A DNA stretch of 64,000 nucleotides. Origin: Enterobacter sp. JBIWA008. Its GTDB lineage: Bacteria; Pseudomonadota; Gammaproteobacteria; Enterobacterales; Enterobacteriaceae. This document shows positions 26,891 to 35,506 of this stretch, piece by piece; within the stretch, counting starts at the first letter, position 1, and each line of letters starts with the position of its first letter. Under the pieces are notes generated by a model. The model had not been told where the DNA came from. It was given only the letters and a program-made list of their open reading frames with translations, and searched no databases. The position numbers and the translations under genes were made by a program. The DNA lies in assembly GCF_019968765.1 (NCBI RefSeq), contig NZ_CP074149.1, positions 2,294,001-2,358,000 on the forward strand, given 5' to 3'.

Positions 26891-28006
26891 ATGAAACCTA
26901 TCTCACTTTTTGAACGCTACAGGCTGGGTCAGCAAGACCTGAAAAACCGTATCGTCATGGCGCCGATGACCCGCGCGCGCTCCCTGCAGCCGGGAAATAT
27001 TCCATCGGCGCTGATGGCGGAGTATTACCGGCAGCGGGCCAGCGCCGGATTAATCATCACTGAAGCCACCCAGATTTCGCCTCAGGGTCAGGGATACTCA
27101 TGGACGCCCGGCATCCATTCGCCGGAGCAGGTTTCGGGATGGCAACTCACGACGGGCGCCGTGCATCAGGCGGGCGGGGTGATTTTTTCGCAGCTCTGGC
27201 ACGTCGGGCGAATGTCGCACGCCAGTTTTCATCAGGATGGTCAACCCGTCGCCCCATCAGCACTGGCGCCGGACGCGCAGGTGTGGGTGGTGAATGAAAA
27301 GGGGGAAGGCCAAATGGTTGACTGCCCGACGCCGAGAACGCTCTCGCGCAAGGACATTCACAGCATCATCGCGGACTATCGTCAGGCGGCACTAAATGCC
27401 GTTCAGGCCGGGTTTGACGGCGTTGAGGTTCACGGCGGAAACGGCTATCTGATCGACCAGTTCCTGCGTCAAACCTCCAACAAACGCACGGATGAGTACG
27501 GCGGCACGCTGGTGAACCGGATCCGCTTTGCTCAGGAGGTGTTAAGCGCCATTGCCGAGGCCATTGGCCGCGAGCGCACGGGCATCCGCCTTTCCCCGTT
27601 TATTACCCAGCGCGGGATGAACGATCCGCAGGTGACGGAAGCCATACTCGCTCTCGCGACCTGGTGTGAACAAAAAGGGATTGCGTTCATCCACCTGGCG
27701 GAAGCCGACTGGGACGACGCGCCGCAGGTGCCTGAACAGTTCCGTCAATCGCTTCGCGAGACGTTCAGCGGAACCCTTATCGTTGCGGGGAACTATGACC
27801 TTGAAAAAGCGGAAAAGATCCTTGCTGCCGGCTATGCCGATTTGATTGCCTTCGGACGGCCGTTTATTGCCAACCCGGATTTACCCCACCGGCTGGCGCA
27901 CCGGCTGCCTCTGGCCCGGGTGCGCGACCCCGCCACGCTGTTTGGCGGCACCGCGACGGGATATACCGATTACCCCATTTACACCCTGCAGGAGGAAACG
28001 TTATGA
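26891..28006 (+). CDS. Old Yellow Enzyme family NADH:flavin oxidoreductase
   Basis: A 371-residue FMN-dependent ene-reductase like NemA. It begins with the barrel strand NRIVMAPMTRAR near 19-30, has the substrate-binding pair His/Asn in VEVHGGNGYLIDQFLRQTSN near 180-199 with the catalytic-type Tyr in NGYL, and the FMN phosphate site in LIAFGRPFIANPDLP near 322. Such enzymes reduce activated C=C bonds and nitro compounds. Its stop overlaps the start of the downstream SDR gene, so the two form an operon. Confidence 0.93.
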   Translation: MKPISLFERYRLGQQDLKNRIVMAPMTRARSLQPGNIPSALMAEYYRQRASAGLIITEATQISPQGQGYSWTPGIHSPEQVSGWQLTTGAVHQAGGVIFSQLWHVGRMSHASFHQDGQPVAPSALAPDAQVWVVNEKGEGQMVDCPTPRTLSRKDIHSIIADYRQAALNAVQAGFDGVEVHGGNGYLIDQFLRQTSNKRTDEYGGTLVNRIRFAQEVLSAIAEAIGRERTGIRLSPFITQRGMNDPQVTEAILALATWCEQKGIAFIHLAEADWDDAPQVPEQFRQSLRETFSGTLIVAGNYDLEKAEKILAAGYADLIAFGRPFIANPDLPHRLAHRLPLARVRDPATLFGGTATGYTDYPIYTLQEETL

Positions 28007-28722
28007 CCAGTAAAACCTTAATCATCGGCGGCGCTTCCGGCATCGGTTTCGCCGTAGGCAGCCTGCTTGCCGGGCGCGGCGAGGAGATTATTCTTGCGGG
28101 CCGCGACGGCGCGAAGCTGGACGCCGCGCGGCAGCGGCTGAGCGCCCACGCCGCGTCTGTTCACACCCTCTTGCTGGATATAAGCCGTGAGGCAGAGCTG
28201 GTTACACTCGGTGAAACGCTGGGTGAGGTTAATAATATCGTCGTCACGGCGGGTTCGCAGGCACCGGGCGGGCTTCTTTCCGGGCTGGATCTCCGCGCGG
28301 CAAGGCTCGCCTTTGATACGAAATTCTGGGGAAGCATCAATGTCGCCCGCTATCTCAGCGGGAACATCGCCCCCCGCGGTACGCTGACTTTTACCAGCGG
28401 GTTTGTGGCGCGCCGCACCGTGGCGGGCGCCATTGTCAAAACGACGATGAATGCCGCCATTGAGGCCGCGACAAAAGTGCTGGCGAAAGAGCTTTCCCCG
28501 CTGCGCGTCAACGTCGTGAGTCCTGGGCTGACCGACACGGAAGCTTACGCGGGGATGGACGCCGCCGCGCGGGAAAAAATGCTCGCTGGCGCGGCGGAAA
28601 CTCTGCCAGCCAAGGCCTGGGGAAGGGCGCAGGACATCGCGCAAGGGTATCTTTTCGCCATTGATAATCCCTTTGTCACGGGGGCGGTCATTGATATTGA
28701 GGGCGGGGCGTTAATTAACTGA
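28003..28722 (+). CDS. SDR-family protein lacking the catalytic Tyr, OYE partner
   Basis: A 239-residue Rossmann protein: GGASGIG at 9-15 and TAGS near 86, with the serine in FTSGF near 148. Where YxxxK is expected the sequence is GAIVK, so the lysine is present and the tyrosine is not. The C-terminus (PFVTGAVIDIEGGALIN) is typical of SDRs. It overlaps the OYE gene by 4 bases. A role as a partner or regulator of redox metabolism is possible, or it may belong to the known subgroup with a shifted active site. Confidence 0.85.
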   Translation: MTSKTLIIGGASGIGFAVGSLLAGRGEEIILAGRDGAKLDAARQRLSAHAASVHTLLLDISREAELVTLGETLGEVNNIVVTAGSQAPGGLLSGLDLRAARLAFDTKFWGSINVARYLSGNIAPRGTLTFTSGFVARRTVAGAIVKTTMNAAIEAATKVLAKELSPLRVNVVSPGLTDTEAYAGMDAAAREKMLAGAAETLPAKAWGRAQDIAQGYLFAIDNPFVTGAVIDIEGGALIN

Positions 28723-28786
28723 CTCCCTCTGATTTGAACCGCAGGAAATCGAATGCGGGTAATGTAATACTCTATTGAGAGATATC

Positions 28787-29326
28787 ATGAAATATTCGAC
28801 GTATTTTCATTCGGCTGTAGCGATGGTTATTTTTACAGGTCTGTCGGGCAATGCGATTTCCGCGCAGGGCGAATGGGTTCAGCCGAAACAGCTTATAGTG
28901 GACAACAGCCTGCCGCAGGCGCAATTAAAGGCGAATGAAGCCGTTGCCAGAGAATATGCCTCATTCTGGGACACGGGTAATGAAACTCTGGCGCGTGATG
29001 CCCTGGCGGCAGGTTTTATTGATAAAACGCCCCCGAAAGGTCGTAAGCAAGGTCCCGAAGGCGCTATTTTAGCTTCCCGTGCGTTTCGCGCAGCCGTGCC
29101 TGATTTGCGCTGTGACGTTGAGCAAATGATTATTTCAGGCAATCGCGTGGTCTCGCATTTACATTTTCACGGCACATTCACCGGGACATTCGGCAAGCTG
29201 AAAGGAAAGGGGCAGAAAATAGATTTTATCGCCACGGATATTTATGAGATCGCTGACGGTAAAATTGTGGCTAACTGGCATATTGAGGACAACCTGACGC
29301 TGATGAAACAGCTGGGCGCGCTGTAA
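28787..29326 (+). CDS. Exported SnoaL-like (NTF2-fold) protein
   Basis: A 179-residue protein with a signal peptide (cleavage likely after AISA near 24) and a SnoaL/ester-cyclase-type domain: VAREYASFWDTGNETLARDAL near 55, HLHFHGTFTG near 130 and NWHIEDNLTLMKQLGAL at the end. SnoaL-like proteins are small cone-shaped barrels with varied activities, so the function is open. The ATG at 28787 is chosen over an in-frame start four codons upstream because GAGAG and the signal peptide fit better. Confidence 0.78.
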   Translation: MKYSTYFHSAVAMVIFTGLSGNAISAQGEWVQPKQLIVDNSLPQAQLKANEAVAREYASFWDTGNETLARDALAAGFIDKTPPKGRKQGPEGAILASRAFRAAVPDLRCDVEQMIISGNRVVSHLHFHGTFTGTFGKLKGKGQKIDFIATDIYEIADGKIVANWHIEDNLTLMKQLGAL

Positions 29327-29330
29327 AGTC

Positions 29331-29356
29331 ATCACTCCGGGGCGGCCCGGAGTGAT
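29331..29356. terminator. Strong hairpin between convergent genes
   Basis: ATCACTCCGGG and CCCGGAGTGAT are perfect 11-bp arms with a 4-base loop, 4 bases after the SnoaL-like stop and 9 before the DUF1348 stop. No T-run follows on either strand. It is likely a bidirectional transcription barrier. Confidence 0.55.
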
Positions 29357-29365
29357 GCGAAAATC

Positions 29366-29833
29366 CTATAAGCCAAGATCGCTCAGCGAAGGGTGATCGT
29401 CCGGGCGTCTGCCCAGCGGCCAGTGGAACAGCCGCTCAGAGGCTTTGATCGGCATATCGTTTACGCAGGCAAAGCGGCGCTTCATCAGTCCGTCCGGCTC
29501 AAACTCCCAGTTTTCATTGCCGTAAGAGCGGAACCAGTTGCCGGAATCATCATGCCATTCATAGGCATAGCGCACCGCGATCCGGTTCTCCGTAAATGCC
29601 CAGAGCTCTTTAATCAGACGATAGTCCAGCTCTTTTTTCCATTTCCGCTCCAGAAACGCCTGGGCTTCTTCACGGTTGGTGGCGAACTCTGCGCGGTTGC
29701 GCCATTGGGTATCCAGCGTATAGGCAAGCGCGACTTTCGCCGGGTCGCGGCTATTCCAGCCATCTTCTGCCAGTCTGACTTTTTCGATGGCGCTTTCACG
29801 AGTGAAGGGCGGTAAAGGAGGACGTGTGTTCAT
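29366..29833 (-). CDS. DUF1348 / NTF2-like family protein
   Basis: A 155-residue protein with the signature of the DUF1348 family: [27 protein letters not shown] near 14-40, [42 protein letters not shown] in the middle and [15 protein letters not shown] at the C-terminus. The fold is NTF2-like; no reaction is established to my knowledge. It is divergent from a TetR gene with a perfect 18-bp palindrome between them, so it is probably under that repressor. Confidence 0.88.
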   Translation of the reverse strand: MNTRPPLPPFTRESAIEKVRLAEDGWNSRDPAKVALAYTLDTQWRNRAEFATNREEAQAFLERKWKKELDYRLIKELWAFTENRIAVRYAYEWHDDSGNWFRSYGNENWEFEPDGLMKRRFACVNDMPIKASERLFHWPLGRRPDDHPSLSDLGL

Positions 29834-29858
29834 GGCGATTACCTCAGCGTTATATTAT

Positions 29859-29876
29859 GTAGACAGGTCTGTCTAC
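29859..29876. promoter_or_regulatory. Perfect palindromic operator of TetR regulator 3
   Basis: GTAGACAGGTCTGTCTAC has two perfect 8-bp arms around GT. It lies 26 bases before the DUF1348 start and 60 bases before the TetR start, in the shared region. TAGACNNGTCTA-type cores are common binding sites of TetR proteins such as NemR relatives. Confidence 0.7.
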
Positions 29877-29936
29877 TTGCGCTAATCTATGCCTGTAAAA
29901 TAACGCTGTCAACATCCTTTTTGAGGCTATCCAAAA

Positions 29937-30515
29937 GTGAAAACAGAACCCGCAGGCAACGATGCAAAAATCAGCGTCAGAGATAAGATATTACTCACGG
30001 CGCACGATCTGTTTTATTCCACGGGCTTCAGGGCGACGGGGGTGGATACGCTGATTAAAGCGTCTAAAGTGACTAAGGTGACGTTCTATCGCCATTTTCC
30101 CAGCAAGAGCTTGCTTATTCTTGCCTATTTGAACTATCGTCATGAAATATGGATTAACTGGTTTGAGATCGCGCTGCGTCGACATCTCGATGAAGGCGAC
30201 AAACCTGCTGATGCGATATCTTCAACGCTTTACGAATGGTTTATTTCGCCTGAGTTCCACGGCTGCGCTTTTATTAACGCCAGCGCAGAGGCAAAATCGG
30301 AAGATATTGAAAGCGAAATAAAAGCGATATGCCGCGATCATAAAATCGAAACAAAGAAAAAGATTGCATCGCTGACGAAGATCGCTGATGAGCGCGTCGT
30401 CAATGAAACCATGCTGCTTATTGACGGCGCAATTATTCATGCGCAAATGGGCATGGATACGGATGAGGTCATCACGTCGTTGAACAGGGCAATAGCAGAG
30501 TTAATGGAGCACTAA
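29937..30515 (+). CDS. TetR-family regulator 3
   Basis: A 192-residue TetR-type regulator with a clean helix-turn-helix (FRATGVDTLIKASKVTKVTFYRHFPSKSLLILAYL at about 28-62). The start is GTG at 29937 with GAGG upstream; no ATG lies near the N-terminus of the conserved domain. CAFINASAEA near 107 is a feature of the group with the C-terminal TetR_C_33-like domain. It is divergent from the DUF1348 gene. Confidence 0.9.
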   Translation: MKTEPAGNDAKISVRDKILLTAHDLFYSTGFRATGVDTLIKASKVTKVTFYRHFPSKSLLILAYLNYRHEIWINWFEIALRRHLDEGDKPADAISSTLYEWFISPEFHGCAFINASAEAKSEDIESEIKAICRDHKIETKKKIASLTKIADERVVNETMLLIDGAIIHAQMGMDTDEVITSLNRAIAELMEH

Positions 30516-30564
30516 TCAGCCCGCGCTTTCTCAGCATCCCGTTCCTTGCCGACGAGGAGTGCGG

Positions 30565-30583
30565 CGGGGATGAAAAATCCCCG
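30565..30583. terminator. Hairpin between convergent TetR and phosphatase genes
   Basis: CGGGGAT and ATCCCCG are perfect 7-bp arms around GAAAA. It stands 50 bases after the TetR stop and 17 before the phosphatase stop. There is no clear T-run, so it is a weak terminator candidate. Confidence 0.35.
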
Positions 30584-30599
30584 GCGTCAGTATGTGCTG

Positions 30600-31157
30600 T
30601 TACACAAGGGTGTAAACCCCCGCTCCCCAGTAACCGGTACCCGGGCGGGTCTGTTCTTTCCAGCCTGATGCGATCAGTTCCTTCGCAATAAACCGGTTGA
30701 TGATCCCATGCCCCATAAGCAAGACGGGGCCGTCGGAGCCCTTAGCCGCCGTCACGAGGATCTCAGCCGCCTTAGCGGCACGTTTTTTTGCGACGCTTAC
30801 GCACTCTGCCTCGCCAGACAGGCCGCAGAGCCAAAGAATACGAAACAGCGCCGCCCAGTAAAAAGGCGATAGCCGTAACCCCGGAATACGGAACACCGGC
30901 AGCTCTGCTTCCCGAAAAACCTCATCAATTAAGCCCGGTTGACACCCCAGCGTTTGCAACGATGAGAGGGCTCTCGGGAGAGGGCTGCTGAGAAACGTGA
31001 GCGCGCGATACGCCAGGATTTTAGCAATTTCCGAAGGTCTGTCGCTGCCCGTTGAAGAGCGGTTATAGCTGTCGATCCACTCTGCCATTTCCCTGTACGA
31101 CACTTTTGGCTCATCTCTGTGCTGAGGTTCTCCATGCCGCATCAAAATAATTTCCAT
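30600..31157 (-). CDS. Histidine phosphatase family protein
   Basis: A 185-residue protein of the phosphoglycerate-mutase-like histidine phosphatase superfamily. The catalytic RHGEP motif is at 7-11 and the second histidine is in LLMGHGIINRFIAKEL near 148. The substrate is unknown; bacterial members of this size act on phosphosugars, nucleotides or phosphoproteins. It is a single gene facing the TetR gene. The 190-base region upstream contains the short dyad CAGACT-N4-AGTCTG at 31262-31277, nearer the VOC gene. Confidence 0.85.
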   Translation of the reverse strand: MEIILMRHGEPQHRDEPKVSYREMAEWIDSYNRSSTGSDRPSEIAKILAYRALTFLSSPLPRALSSLQTLGCQPGLIDEVFREAELPVFRIPGLRLSPFYWAALFRILWLCGLSGEAECVSVAKKRAAKAAEILVTAAKGSDGPVLLMGHGIINRFIAKELIASGWKEQTRPGTGYWGAGVYTLV

Positions 31158-31350
31158 AAGTTTTTATCACCCATCATCCCTTCATCAGAGGCAGATTAAC
31201 GCGATCGGACGAGGTTTTTCACCCACCCGTTTTAGTGTGTCTGAGCCTGGAGCGTACTTAGCAGACTTATCAGTCTGTAAAATATTTTCATGCGCGCGTA
31301 TTCTGTGGGAAAGCGTTGAGCATAACCATTGAGGGTAAAGGAAGCGGAAA

Positions 31351-31752
31351 ATGAGAACACAGAAGCGATGCCTTGGCTGCGTGGCTATTGTGGTGGATGA
31401 CTACGATCGCGCCATTGAATACTACACAGACAAGCTGGGGTTTACCCTCGTCGAGGATACGCCTCAACCGGGTAAACGCTGGGTGGTAGTCTCCCCCAAC
31501 CCGGAAAGCGACTGCAATATTTTGCTGGCTCGTGCTTCTAACGAGAGGCAGGAAAGCTTTATCGGTAACCAATGCGGCGGCAGAGTTTTCCTGTTCCTTC
31601 AGACGGACGATTTTTGGCGCGATTACCGTGCAATGAAAGACAAAGGCGTTCATTTCTGCGAAAAACCTCGTGAGGAAGAGTACGGTACGGTGGTGGTGTT
31701 TGAAGATATGTACGGCAACCGCTGGGATCTCTATCAAAATGCCCAACGGTGA
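31351..31752 (+). CDS. VOC-family (glyoxalase-like) protein
   Basis: A 133-residue single-module VOC protein: CVAIVVDDYDRAIEYYTDKLGFTLVEDTP at the N-terminus and TVVVFEDMYGNRWDLYQ at the C-terminus are the two halves of the fold, the latter with the metal-ligand Glu position before DMYGN. Members include resistance proteins and dioxygenases; no substrate can be read. AAAGGA lies about 8 bases upstream of the ATG. Confidence 0.85.
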   Translation: MRTQKRCLGCVAIVVDDYDRAIEYYTDKLGFTLVEDTPQPGKRWVVVSPNPESDCNILLARASNERQESFIGNQCGGRVFLFLQTDDFWRDYRAMKDKGVHFCEKPREEEYGTVVVFEDMYGNRWDLYQNAQR

Positions 31753-31816
31753 ATGACGCCATAAAATTGTTTCATTCGCCGTTCATCAACAAGGGTTATT
31801 AAAAAGGATACCGTCC

Positions 31817-31906
31817 ATGACTCTTCGAATACGACAGGCCACCCGTGCCGAATTATGGGGATGTCTCTTTAGGGCGAGTGCTCTCGTCGCGCTGTGCCAG
31901 CGATAG
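31817..31906 (+). pseudogene. Possible N-terminal remnant of a GNAT acetyltransferase
   Basis: The short frame begins MTLRIRQATRAELWG, which looks like the first strand of a GNAT acetyltransferase, with AAGGA upstream of the ATG. After about 15 codons it runs into the end of the oppositely oriented membrane-protein gene and stops at 31904. If real, the rest of the acetyltransferase was deleted when the neighbouring segment was joined here. Fifteen residues are little evidence. Confidence 0.35.
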
Positions 31907-32641
31907 CGCGCTGGCGCTGGCGGGATCGAACAGCGAGAGGCTCTCAATCTGATTGAGTAAAATCACCCTGCGGAATGACATGGCGCTGCGTGGTTCGGAG
32001 TCGAGCGTAATGTCATGCTCCGCATACCACCTGCTGTAGTTATTCTCGATGCGCAGATTCATGGTCTTCGCGTCTCGATGACCGCTTAACATCGGGATCA
32101 GCACGATATTGGCCGTTTTTTCATATTCCAGCGTCGCGGTGTGGATCATGCCGACGTAAATCCGCCTTGACCGGAGCGTGACCTGCGCCAGTTCCCCTTG
32201 CTCCATGCACTGGTACAGCAGCTGTTCAATGCCGCTCGACTGCGCGAGACGTTTGTAGAGCTTTTTCCGGCTTTCGCCGTCCAGCCTGGCGCTGCCTGCC
32301 CAGTTAGAGCGGTAGAGGCAAAACAGGATGGCAAACGCCAGCATCACGACCACCGGCGCCTGAATGCCTAAAAAGCTCCAGTTCATAAAGTCGATTTGCC
32401 AGTCGGTATATTTCGGTGAGGCAAAGTGAAAAGCGTTATTGGCGGCGGAAAGGGCGAGCAGGAGCAGCCAGAGCAGACCGGTGGCAATCACGCCCTGCAG
32501 AACGAAAATACAACCGTAAAGTGCAACGAGAAAATAGACGTCCCAGCCAAAGGAGCGCTTGATTTTAAAGCGGGTCGACAGATCGCGGCTGGTGTACCAG
32601 TACCCGCATACCATCAACACCATAAATATCGCCGTTCCCAT
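31853..32641 (-). CDS. Uncharacterised inner-membrane protein
   Basis: I do not recognise this family. The 262-residue protein has one membrane helix at the very start (AIFMVLMVCGYWYTS), two or three more between about 35 and 110, and a cytoplasmic C-terminal domain of about 150 residues with alternating strands (VTLRSRRIYVGMIHTATLEYEK) and a charged tail. The ATG is one base after the stop of a small upstream gene, so the two are one operon. Its stop lies over the putative GNAT remnant. Confidence 0.7.
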   Translation of the reverse strand: MGTAIFMVLMVCGYWYTSRDLSTRFKIKRSFGWDVYFLVALYGCIFVLQGVIATGLLWLLLLALSAANNAFHFASPKYTDWQIDFMNWSFLGIQAPVVVMLAFAILFCLYRSNWAGSARLDGESRKKLYKRLAQSSGIEQLLYQCMEQGELAQVTLRSRRIYVGMIHTATLEYEKTANIVLIPMLSGHRDAKTMNLRIENNYSRWYAEHDITLDSEPRSAMSFRRVILLNQIESLSLFDPASASALSLAQRDESTRPKETSP

Positions 32642-32642
32642 A

Positions 32643-32840
32643 TCAGGCCCTCTTTAGCGTGTCGACGTGACGCAGAAAATCCTGCCGCACCTCGTTGCTT
32701 TTGTAGTTCACCGAGGCGTTCCCGTCCTGGTCGATGATGATGCGATCGCCATCTTCGACGGCTTCAATAATTTCCTGCTGGCTCATCACCTGAAGCAAAG
32801 ATTCGGGGCTGGAGAAAAGCGAGAGAAAGAAGCGCTTCAT
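32643..32840 (-). CDS. Small uncharacterised protein, partner of the membrane protein
   Basis: A 65-residue acidic-to-neutral protein (MKRFFLSLFSSPESLLQVMSQQEIIEAVEDGDRIIIDQDGN...). It has no membrane helix or signal peptide and appears to be a small alpha/beta unit. ATG 32840 is preferred to an in-frame ATG three codons upstream because AAGGA then stands 8 bases ahead. It is one base from the membrane-protein gene. The function is unknown. Confidence 0.65.
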   Translation of the reverse strand: MKRFFLSLFSSPESLLQVMSQQEIIEAVEDGDRIIIDQDGNASVNYKSNEVRQDFLRHVDTLKRA

Positions 32841-32920
32841 GTCTGGCATCCTTATGAATTAAAAAGGATAAGCCTGGAAGAAGACCTGAAAGTTTGCCTT
32901 AAGGATAACCCGAAAGTGAA

Positions 32921-32950
32921 GGCCGGGTGGCGGCTACGCCTTACCCGGCC
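32921..32950. repeat. REP element
   Basis: GGCCGGGT (32921-32928) and ACCCGGCC (32943-32950) are the perfect arms of a repetitive extragenic palindrome; the inner sequence GGCGGCTACGCCTT is the usual enterobacterial form. It lies upstream of the small-protein gene on one side and the lipid operon on the other, an unusual spot since REPs mostly follow genes. Confidence 0.85.
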
Positions 32951-33098
32951 TACAAAAACCACTTTTTGATGGTGCCTCAACTCATTGATATATAGCTAAT
33001 ATAAAAAATAGATCGTCACAAACTTGGACAAATAACGTTAATTGTGTAAGTTTTAATTATGCGATAACGCCACGTTGTTTACAGCCAGGATGTGACCC

Positions 33099-33533
33099 AT
33101 GAGCACTTTGCCCTCTGTCGTGAGTCGGTTTGTTGAGTACTACGCCGCACTGGATAGCCAGCCGCCGTCCGCGCTGGTCGGGCTTTACCATTCAAATGCC
33201 ACGCTTATCGATCCGTTTGGCGAGCATGACGGGATTTTCGCGCTTCAGCGCTACTTCACCCATCTGCTGGCCAACGTCGAGCAGTGCCGTTTTACCATCG
33301 ATCCGCCGCTGTGCAGCGGGAACCGGTTTGCTGTTACCTGGGTGATGCACTGGTCGCACCCGCGCATTGCCGGGGGCGAGCCGCTCGAACTGCCTGGATG
33401 TTCCGTGGTGGACACGGAGAACGATCTCATCACGCACCAGCGCGACTACTACGATGCGGGAGAGATGATCTACGAACACCTCCCTCTGCTTGGCTGGGCT
33501 GTACGCGGCGTGAAGCGGAGGGTCAAATCATGA
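33099..33533 (+). CDS. NTF2/SnoaL-like protein, first gene of the lipid operon
   Basis: A 144-residue nuclear-transport-factor-2-like domain protein: VVSRFVEYYAALDSQPPSALVGLYHSNATLIDPFGEHDG in the first 45 residues and HQRDYYDAGEMIYEHLPLLG near 115-135. Proteins of this kind often begin operons with DUF1365 and Cfa-like genes. Its stop overlaps the next start (ATGA). It is the first of eight genes that are mostly joined by 4-base overlaps. Confidence 0.85.
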   Translation: MSTLPSVVSRFVEYYAALDSQPPSALVGLYHSNATLIDPFGEHDGIFALQRYFTHLLANVEQCRFTIDPPLCSGNRFAVTWVMHWSHPRIAGGEPLELPGCSVVDTENDLITHQRDYYDAGEMIYEHLPLLGWAVRGVKRRVKS

Positions 33534-34249
33534 AGACGGTGCTGATTACCGGGGCAAGCTCAGGCATCGGTGCCGGGCTGGCGAAATCCTATTCCGCTGA
33601 CGGCTATCATGTGATTGCCTGCGGGCGCGATCTGGCACGCCTGGAAGCCCTGCATCAAACCTGCCCCAATCTCACCGTTCGCCTGTTCGATATGACAGAC
33701 AGGGACGCCTGTCGCCAGGCGCTGACCGGCAGCTACGCCGATCTGATTATTCTCTGCGCCGGTACCTGCGAATATCTCGATGGGGGCGTGGTAGATGCGG
33801 CGCTGGTGGAGCGGGTCATGAACACTAATTTCCTCGGGCCGGTGAACTGCCTTGAGGCGCTGCAGCCGCAGCTGGTTGGCGGTAACCGCGTGGTGCTGGT
33901 GAGTTCCATGGCCCACTGGCTGCCTTTTCCAAGGGCAGAGGCCTACGGCGCGTCCAAAGCGGCCCTGAGCTGGTTTGCCGAGAGTCTGCGCCTGGACTGG
34001 GAGCCAAAAGGGATTGCCGTCACGGTTGTCTCTCCGGGCTTTGTCGATACGCCCCTGACGCAGAAAAACGATTTTTCCATGCCGGGCAGGGTGAGCGTCG
34101 ACGAGGCGGTCAAGGCTATCCGTACCGGGCTGGCGGCTGGGAAAATGCACATCGCATTTCCTGCCGGATTTGGCTTCATTTTGCGGCTGCTCTCCTGGCT
34201 GCCTGCGTCTCTTCAGCGCGCGCTGCTGCGCAGGATGGTGCGTTCATGA
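33530..34249 (+). CDS. Short-chain dehydrogenase of the lipid operon
   Basis: A 239-residue classical SDR with TGASSGIG at 7-14, CAGT near 81, the catalytic serine in VLVSSMAHW near 124 and YGASK near 141. The C-terminus is hydrophobic and basic (FGFILRLLSWLPASLQRALLRRMV), so it may sit on the membrane, fitting a lipid substrate. The start at 33530 overlaps the previous stop; the frame is open earlier but within the NTF2-like gene. Confidence 0.9.
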   Translation: MKTVLITGASSGIGAGLAKSYSADGYHVIACGRDLARLEALHQTCPNLTVRLFDMTDRDACRQALTGSYADLIILCAGTCEYLDGGVVDAALVERVMNTNFLGPVNCLEALQPQLVGGNRVVLVSSMAHWLPFPRAEAYGASKAALSWFAESLRLDWEPKGIAVTVVSPGFVDTPLTQKNDFSMPGRVSVDEAVKAIRTGLAAGKMHIAFPAGFGFILRLLSWLPASLQRALLRRMVRS

Positions 34250-35505
34250 ACATTGCGATTATCGGCAGCGGGATTGCCGGGCTGACCTGCGCCTGGCGCC
34301 TGTCCGGACACCATCAGGTGACCCTGTTTGAAGCGGGTGCCACGCCAGGCGGCCATACCGCAACGGTTGACGTCTCGACGCCTCAGGGCACATACGCGAT
34401 CGATACCGGGTTTATCGTCTACAACGACCGCACCTATCCGCGCTTTATGGGCCTGCTCAGCGAGCTGGGCATCAGCGGACAAAAAACGCAGATGAGCTTT
34501 TCGGTACACAACCCGGCGACGGGGCTGGAGTACAACGGCCACACCCTGACGTCGCTGTTTGCCCAGCGCCGAAACCTGGTGAACCCTGCATTCTGGCGGC
34601 TGCTCGGGGAGATCGTCCGCTTCAATCGTCTGGCAAAACAGGCGCTGGACGGGGAGGTGGACCCGAACGCCACGCTGCAGACGTTTCTGGACCAGCACGG
34701 CTTCACGCCGTTTTTTGCGCGCCACTACATTCTGCCGATGGGGGCCGCCATCTGGTCCTCGTCGCTGCAGGAGATGAAGCGTTTCCCGCTGCCGCTTTTC
34801 TTACGTTTCTTCCAGAACCACGGGCTGCTGGATATCACCCAGCGCCCGCAGTGGTACGTGGTGCCGGGCGGCTCGCGGGAGTATATCCGCGCCATGCTCG
34901 ACAAGCTGGGCGACCGTCTGAATCTGCATCTCAATTCTCCGGTGCAGCGGGTGAGCCGCCACGAGCACGGGGTTACGCTTCAGCTCGAAAACGGCAGCCA
35001 TACCTTCGATCGGGTGATCTTTGCCTGCCACTCCGCCAGCGCTCTGGCGATGCTTGATGACCCGACGCCCGCAGAGCGCGAGGTGCTGGGCGATATCGGC
35101 TGGCAGCGCAACGAGGTCGTTTTACACAGCGACCCGCGCTGGCTGCCGGTGCGGCAGCGCGCGTGGGCCAGCTGGAACTACCGCCTGAGCGCGCAGGAGC
35201 AGGCCAGCGCCTGCGTCACCTACAACATGAACATCCTGCAGGGGCTGCCTGCGGGAAGCCCGCTGTTCTGCGTCACCCTCAACCCGGACGCGCCGGTAGA
35301 TGAACGCTTCGTCTGGCAGCGCTTTGTCTATGAACACCCGCTGTTTAACCCGCAAAGCTGGCGGGCGCAGGCGCGGCGCGGCGAGATCAACGGTCATAAC
35401 CGGAGCTGGTACTGCGGGGCCTACTGGTACAACGGTTTTCATGAAGACGGCGTGCGCAGCGCGCTGGACGTGGTCAATGCGATAGCGGTCGGAGAGGGGA
35501 ACTGA
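34246..35505 (+). CDS. FAD-dependent amine-oxidase-like protein
   Basis: A 419-residue flavoprotein with the FAD motif GSGIAGL at 7-13 and HTATVDV near 37. It belongs to the group of NAD(P)-binding amine-oxidase-like proteins (COG2907-type) that accompany Cfa-like methyltransferases, rather than to true monoamine oxidases. It may desaturate or oxidise an acyl chain, which is inference. The start overlaps the SDR stop by 4 bases and DUF1365 follows one base after its stop. Confidence 0.9.
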   Translation: MNIAIIGSGIAGLTCAWRLSGHHQVTLFEAGATPGGHTATVDVSTPQGTYAIDTGFIVYNDRTYPRFMGLLSELGISGQKTQMSFSVHNPATGLEYNGHTLTSLFAQRRNLVNPAFWRLLGEIVRFNRLAKQALDGEVDPNATLQTFLDQHGFTPFFARHYILPMGAAIWSSSLQEMKRFPLPLFLRFFQNHGLLDITQRPQWYVVPGGSREYIRAMLDKLGDRLNLHLNSPVQRVSRHEHGVTLQLENGSHTFDRVIFACHSASALAMLDDPTPAEREVLGDIGWQRNEVVLHSDPRWLPVRQRAWASWNYRLSAQEQASACVTYNMNILQGLPAGSPLFCVTLNPDAPVDERFVWQRFVYEHPLFNPQSWRAQARRGEINGHNRSWYCGAYWYNGFHEDGVRSALDVVNAIAVGEGN

Positions 35506-35506
35506 G

